Shown piece by piece: positions 60,077 through 64,000 of a stretch of DNA of 64,000 nucleotides. The DNA lies in the NCBI GenBank assembly GCA_016192075.1, contig JACPUU010000007.1, forward strand, positions 124,001 to 188,000. The letters run 5' to 3'. Below the pieces are notes generated by a model, which saw only the letters and a list, made by a program, of their open reading frames with translations, did no database searches and was not told the DNA's origin. The position numbers and the translations under genes are program-made. The DNA comes from Bacteroidota bacterium (GTDB lineage: Bacteria > Bacteroidota > Bacteroidia > Flavobacteriales_D > Crocinitomicaceae). How positions within the stretch are numbered: position 1 is the first letter of the stretch; each line of letters begins with the position of its first letter.

Positions 60077-63000
60077 ATGAAAGTCGGCCTATCCCTTGTT
60101 TTCATCGCACTTCTGCAATTTAGTGCACTTGCGCAGCGTTTGCCTGATCCGGTATTTCATACCCTGGAAGCAGAGATGCTTGGTGTTAATACGGCGCGGT
60201 ATCAGACCTGGGACAGCCGCGGCAGACTTTGGGTATTGACCGATAAAGGACTGCTTTGTTATGACGGTTACCGGTCAACACTGATTGAATCTGAAAAGGG
60301 GTCTATTAATAGTCCGCTTGCAACCAACCTGCGGTCATTGATTAAAGTGGCCGAAGATGAATTCTGGATCACCTACAGTGATCAAAACGCCATCAGTAAA
60401 TTCAACCCGGTTGCAAACCGTTACCAGCATTTTTATCCGGATAGCTTAAATGAACATGCGCTCCCGGATGTTCCGCTGGCTAAAATTCTCTATGAAAATG
60501 ATTCTATCCGCTGGCTGGCAACGTGGGGCGCCGGCCTTTGCAGACTCAATGTTCAAACAGGCTATGTTACCCGTTATGCCAACGATAATGATGTAATTTC
60601 AGCAGGTGAACCGCCCACCAACATGGTGAAAGAAATTGTAAAACTGGATGCGGATAAATACCTGGTTGGTTTTTTTCAGGAATCAACCTACACAACCCCT
60701 TATTATTTTGAACCATCAACCGGAATGTTCTCCAAAATGGAACTGGCCCCGTTTCTTGAAAAGCACGATGAACGCATGGCGTACCTGATTGAAAAAGCGC
60801 TGACCATGATCAACTTCATCTACCATGATCCGCGCGGCAATTTGTGGTTTGGAACATACATAGGCCTTGTTTATTTAGATGTCAGCAACCAAACCATAAC
60901 CCGTATTTCAGGTAAAGAGAATGACCTTCACCGGCAAAACCTTGAAAATACGCGCAGTTATGTACTTGATCAAAACGGACTGATTTGGGCTGGTACACCC
61001 AACCAGGGTATACTGCTGGTTGATCCGTTAACGGCTGAAGTCAAATACATACGCCATAATGTAACGGTTGAAAGCAGTCTTTCAGATGATCGTTTAACCA
61101 CTGTCAGTACTGATCCGCTTGGCAATATCTGGATAGCGACCGATGCCGGAACCTTTAGCATTTGCAGTCCGCTGACACAAAATTTTGATATTCATCCCTG
61201 GTCAGGTATGCACCTGGATTTTTCAGACCGCAGTTCACAGCAGATACCGGTAAACCAGATTCTGGTGCAGGATAACGGAAAAATAGTCATCTCAAATGCA
61301 AACGGACTGATTGAATACAATTCACTGACAGCTGAAACCACCACGTTTATTAACCCCAAACAGGATGCCTGGATCAGGGACTTTCATAACCTGGGAATTC
61401 TGCATTTCAGAAAAGTAGGAGACGATTTATTTTTTATAGTTCATAATGAGAATAAGCAAAACATTGTTTACCGCTATAACCTGGAAACAAAAAAGGCAGC
61501 GCCTGTTATAAAAGAGTATCACCTGAACAGGCTTTTGTTCAGACATGCCGACAGCCTTGCACCGGTTTTGTTTTTTTTATCAAAAGAAGGATCCGGATTA
61601 TATACCTATAACAATGAAACAAACCGGATTGATTCCATCAGCAGTATTCCTGACAGTTTAATTATTGCAGAGAATTTTACCCTGATGCTGAACAGCGGAA
61701 AATGGATGGTTCCGTTCATCGAAGGTCACTTTGGAATTTTTGATCCGCAAACCCATCAGACGGATGTATACCATCATCACGCAACAACTCATTTTTTTCC
61801 GGATAGTACGATTAATTGTGCTTACAAAGAAACTTCCGGAATTGTATGGATTGGAACACAAACAGCCATTTACCGCTTTGATGAAACCAATGGTGAGATA
61901 CTGCGCTACAATGAACAGATTGGACTGGGTGAAAAAGAAAAAATCAATGTCATTACACAGGACAGGAATGGAACATTCTGGATATGCCTGGCAAAAGACA
62001 TGGTTCAGTGGAACCCTGAGACCGGTCATTTTTTTCGTTTCAATAAATCACATGGTTTAAATCCCGGTACATTCTTACCGGCCGTTGCCCAAAAAGATGC
62101 TGCCGGCACTATTTACGTAGCATGTTATAATGGAATACTGGTTTTCAACCCTGATAAAATTCAGATTCCGGCCAATAAACTTCAGCTCTACCTGGCCTCT
62201 GCCCGGCTTTATGAAACAGTGCTTGACACAAGTCTTTTACTGAGCGGACAGCAACATTTTGCCAACGATGAAAACTACTTTACGTTTGAGTTTCATACCA
62301 ACGAAATTTTTACACTTACCCCCAGCCGTTTTTATTTCAGGCTTGCGGGTCGTGATGAAGAGTGGCAGGACAACGGCATATCAAACCGCATTCGACTGGC
62401 TGATCTCGGCCCCGGATCATATACCCTGGAGGTTAAATCAATCAACACGTTTGGTCATGAATCCAATACACTTAAAATTCCTTTTACTATAGCGCAGCCT
62501 TTCTGGTTTACCTGGTGGTTTATACTGATGACAGCCGGCTTATTGGGGTTGATTGTATGGCTCTACATCCGTTACCGTGAAAAAGCGCTGCGCAAACGAA
62601 GCATTGAACTTGAAAAAACAGTGACTGAACGCACCGCTGAAGTGGTCGCAGAAAAAAAAGAAGCTGATAAACAGCGTCAGGAAGCTGAACATCAAAAAGA
62701 AATTGTTGAAGAAAAACAAAAAGAAATATCAGACAGCATCAACTACGCAAAACGCATTCAAAATGCTATACTTCCATCAGAGCGCTATTTTAAAACACAC
62801 CTGCCTGATAGTTTTATTCTCTACCTGCCCAAAGATATTGTAGCCGGCGATTTTTATTTCATGGAAAATGTTGGTGATACAATTATACTGGCCGTTGCAG
62901 ATTGTACCGGGCATGGTGTACCGGGTGCTATGGTCAGTGTACTTTGCCACAATGCGCTCATACGGTCTGTCAAAGAATTTGGCCTGACATTGCCCAATGA

Positions 63001-63481
63001 AATACTGGATAAAACACGTGAACTGGTACTGGAAACTTTTGCCAAAAGTGAAGACCAGGTGAATGACGGAATGGATATTGCCTTGTGCGTTCTTGATAAA
63101 AAAACACGCAAACTCTTTTTTGCCGGGGCAAATAATGGGCTGTTCCTGATTCGGAAAGAAGAGCTCATTGAATATAAACCAGACAAGCAGCCTATTGGTA
63201 AATTTATACATGCCAAACCCTTTACCCGGCAGGAAATACAATTGCTGCCCGGAGACAGGGTCTACCTCTATTCTGACGGGTATGCTGACCAGTTTGGCGG
63301 AGAAGCAGGAAAACCAGGTGGTAAAAAATTCAAATACTCCAGGCTAAAAACCCTGATCCATAAAATTCACACCCAAAAGGCTGATCAACAGCATGACCTG
63401 CTTTTAGAAACACTTGTGCAGTGGCGGGGTGAGATTGAACAGGTAGATGATATTTGCATTATCGGTTTTTCGGCATCGTAA
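60077..63481 (+). CDS. Two-component-regulator-propeller protein with SpoIIE phosphatase domain
   Basis: A 1134-residue sensor-effector protein: signal peptide (1-19), two seven-bladed-type propeller blocks with repeats such as DSRGRLWVLTDKGL, PRGNLWFGTYIGL and NGLIWAGTPNQGI (about 25-720), a Y_Y_Y domain (about 740-805), one membrane helix (about 810-832), a coiled coil of alternating Glu/Lys (about 840-900), then a PP2C-like SpoIIE domain from about 905 (AGDFYFM, CTGHGVPGAMVS, YSDGYADQFG, with the metal-binding Asp residues). Propeller hybrid sensors in Bacteroidota usually bear histidine kinases; here the output is a Ser/Thr phosphatase. Likely target is a STAS-type anti-sigma antagonist. 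Transcribed alone. Confidence 0.9.
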   Translation: MKVGLSLVFIALLQFSALAQRLPDPVFHTLEAEMLGVNTARYQTWDSRGRLWVLTDKGLLCYDGYRSTLIESEKGSINSPLATNLRSLIKVAEDEFWITYSDQNAISKFNPVANRYQHFYPDSLNEHALPDVPLAKILYENDSIRWLATWGAGLCRLNVQTGYVTRYANDNDVISAGEPPTNMVKEIVKLDADKYLVGFFQESTYTTPYYFEPSTGMFSKMELAPFLEKHDERMAYLIEKALTMINFIYHDPRGNLWFGTYIGLVYLDVSNQTITRISGKENDLHRQNLENTRSYVLDQNGLIWAGTPNQGILLVDPLTAEVKYIRHNVTVESSLSDDRLTTVSTDPLGNIWIATDAGTFSICSPLTQNFDIHPWSGMHLDFSDRSSQQIPVNQILVQDNGKIVISNANGLIEYNSLTAETTTFINPKQDAWIRDFHNLGILHFRKVGDDLFFIVHNENKQNIVYRYNLETKKAAPVIKEYHLNRLLFRHADSLAPVLFFLSKEGSGLYTYNNETNRIDSISSIPDSLIIAENFTLMLNSGKWMVPFIEGHFGIFDPQTHQTDVYHHHATTHFFPDSTINCAYKETSGIVWIGTQTAIYRFDETNGEILRYNEQIGLGEKEKINVITQDRNGTFWICLAKDMVQWNPETGHFFRFNKSHGLNPGTFLPAVAQKDAAGTIYVACYNGILVFNPDKIQIPANKLQLYLASARLYETVLDTSLLLSGQQHFANDENYFTFEFHTNEIFTLTPSRFYFRLAGRDEEWQDNGISNRIRLADLGPGSYTLEVKSINTFGHESNTLKIPFTIAQPFWFTWWFILMTAGLLGLIVWLYIRYREKALRKRSIELEKTVTERTAEVVAEKKEADKQRQEAEHQKEIVEEKQKEISDSINYAKRIQNAILPSERYFKTHLPDSFILYLPKDIVAGDFYFMENVGDTIILAVADCTGHGVPGAMVSVLCHNALIRSVKEFGLTLPNEILDKTRELVLETFAKSEDQVNDGMDIALCVLDKKTRKLFFAGANNGLFLIRKEELIEYKPDKQPIGKFIHAKPFTRQEIQLLPGDRVYLYSDGYADQFGGEAGKPGGKKFKYSRLKTLIHKIHTQKADQQHDLLLETLVQWRGEIEQVDDICIIGFSAS

Positions 63482-63750
63482 TATGTCTGGTATGTTCTGC
63501 CAAAATCATCAATCGGTTAATTTTAACTGTTGATCGATACTTCCGTTAAACTTATCTCAAGTTTCTGATATTCCGGCTATTTATAGCATCCTGAGCGGTT
63601 TTTTTTCGTAACATTAGACTGAACCGATACCAGTAAGCATTATCAACACACAGATTACCAGAAGGTTGAATATTACCTGGGAATAGATTAGTAAGGCAAC
63701 CTTAACAAATGATTAACGTTTTAGCTATTGACTTATTTAAATAAGCGCTT
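63482..63750. promoter_or_regulatory. Intergenic region with palindrome before the last gene
   Basis: The region contains no gene. A perfect 14-bp palindrome CTTATTTAAATAAG (63732-63745) sits 5 nt before the ATG at 63751, followed by AAGCGCTT (63743-63750), also palindromic. Either could be an operator or a site that hides the start codon. Confidence 0.4.
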
Positions 63751-64000
63751 ATGAAAATACAAATTACCCGGCTGTTTATTCTTCCACTTTTTTTAATGCT
63801 CTCACTGGTTGTCAAAGCCCAAACCAGTGACTGGACTCCTGTCTTTTTAACACCCAGCGGAAACCACGTTGTTAAAGGGGTTGAAGCCTATTTTCAACAG
63901 GCTACCTGTGAAAGTAACGGAGTTGTTTTCATCAAATTTGTGAATACCAATGATTATGCGGTAAGCCTGGAATGGTACAATGCTGTTTTTACGCAGGAAC
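63751..64000 (+). CDS. Exported protein, 3' end missing
   Basis: The last 83 codons of the window encode the N-terminus of an exported protein: signal peptide of about 22 residues (MKIQITRLFILPLFLMLSLV ending VKAQ), then a beta-strand pattern TSDWTPVFLTPSGNHVVKG. The frame is open to the end of the window. No family can be called from this part. Confidence 0.7.
   Translation, partial: MKIQITRLFILPLFLMLSLVVKAQTSDWTPVFLTPSGNHVVKGVEAYFQQATCESNGVVFIKFVNTNDYAVSLEWYNAVFTQE

Noticed and set aside
1-64000. CRISPR arrays, rRNA and tRNA genes, prophage
   Set aside because: No regularly spaced short repeats, no tRNA cloverleaf with GGTTCRA-type arm and no phage genes were found on reading the window; a tRNAscan or Infernal run would be needed for certainty.

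Overview
The window reads as a chromosomal segment of a free-living Bacteroidota, most likely a flavobacterium-like lineage. Evidence is the repeated TAnnTTTG -7 promoter element with weak or absent Shine-Dalgarno sequences, several exported proteins ending in type IX secretion (T9SS) sorting domains, a GH92 mannosidase, imelysin and TonB-receptor iron genes, MiaE, and many short Bacteroidota-type lipoproteins. I see no rRNA, tRNA, CRISPR array, intact insertion sequence or prophage. Most of the window has ordinary, moderately low GC coding sequence. The stretch from about 40.9 to 43.7 kb looks more AT-rich by eye and has accessory character.

Layout. 1-6 kb: 3' part of an NmrA-like reductase, a small membrane protein, an MFS transporter, a bestrophin-like channel, then a TetR regulator overlapping a FabF ketosynthase. 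6-11 kb: cold-shock protein with a long leader, a collagen-like lipoprotein, M61 aminopeptidase, RidA and a TrpG/PabA amidotransferase. 11.2-11.6 kb: a gene-free array of MITE/REP-like repeats. 11.8-15 kb: lytic transglycosylase and an Omp28-like T9SS cargo. 15-20.3 kb: a tightly overlapping five-gene polysaccharide operon (epimerase, asparagine synthase, GT4, acetyltransferase, GT2). 20.6-24.5 kb: ROK sugar kinase and GH92 mannosidase, a plausible mannose-release and phosphorylation pair. 24.6-27.6 kb: adaptor, permease and ATPase of a MacAB-like exporter. 27.7-32.9 kb: cupin, VOC protein, P-type ATPase, CoA-transferase and a small membrane protein.

33-40.9 kb: a SprB-repeat T9SS protein preceded by a remnant sorting domain, HEAT-repeat protein, CAP lipoprotein, rhodanese, an acyl-CoA-dehydrogenase-like protein, a small eRF1-like protein, a Tat-type PLP enzyme, a lipoprotein and methionine aminopeptidase. 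40.9-43.7 kb: AT-rich accessory patch with a Gln-rich exported protein and a nucleotidyltransferase-like gene, followed in the same frame by a PD-(D/E)XK-like fragment. 43.7-47.5 kb: BNR-repeat T9SS protein, DUF1801 protein, methyltransferase, lipoprotein. 47.7-53.8 kb: a four-gene iron operon (DUF4856 lipoprotein, imelysin, HTTM protein, TonB-dependent receptor) behind a promoter with a candidate metalloregulator site. 53.8-60 kb: MiaE, POT peptide transporter, two tandem paralogous mini-lipoproteins each with its own terminator, a 2-hydroxyacid dehydrogenase, a haem-binding protein and MgtE. 60-64 kb: a propeller sensor fused to a SpoIIE-type phosphatase and the start of an exported protein.

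The most notable leads are the interrupted nucleotidyltransferase/nuclease-like locus, the tandem mini-lipoproteins with a conserved CDAY-KADYTKY signature, a 12-bp palindrome shared by two promoter regions, the operator-like site inside the tetR-fabF promoter, the hairpin-bearing cold-shock leader, and a set of promoters so close to the start codon that the mRNAs should be leaderless or nearly so.
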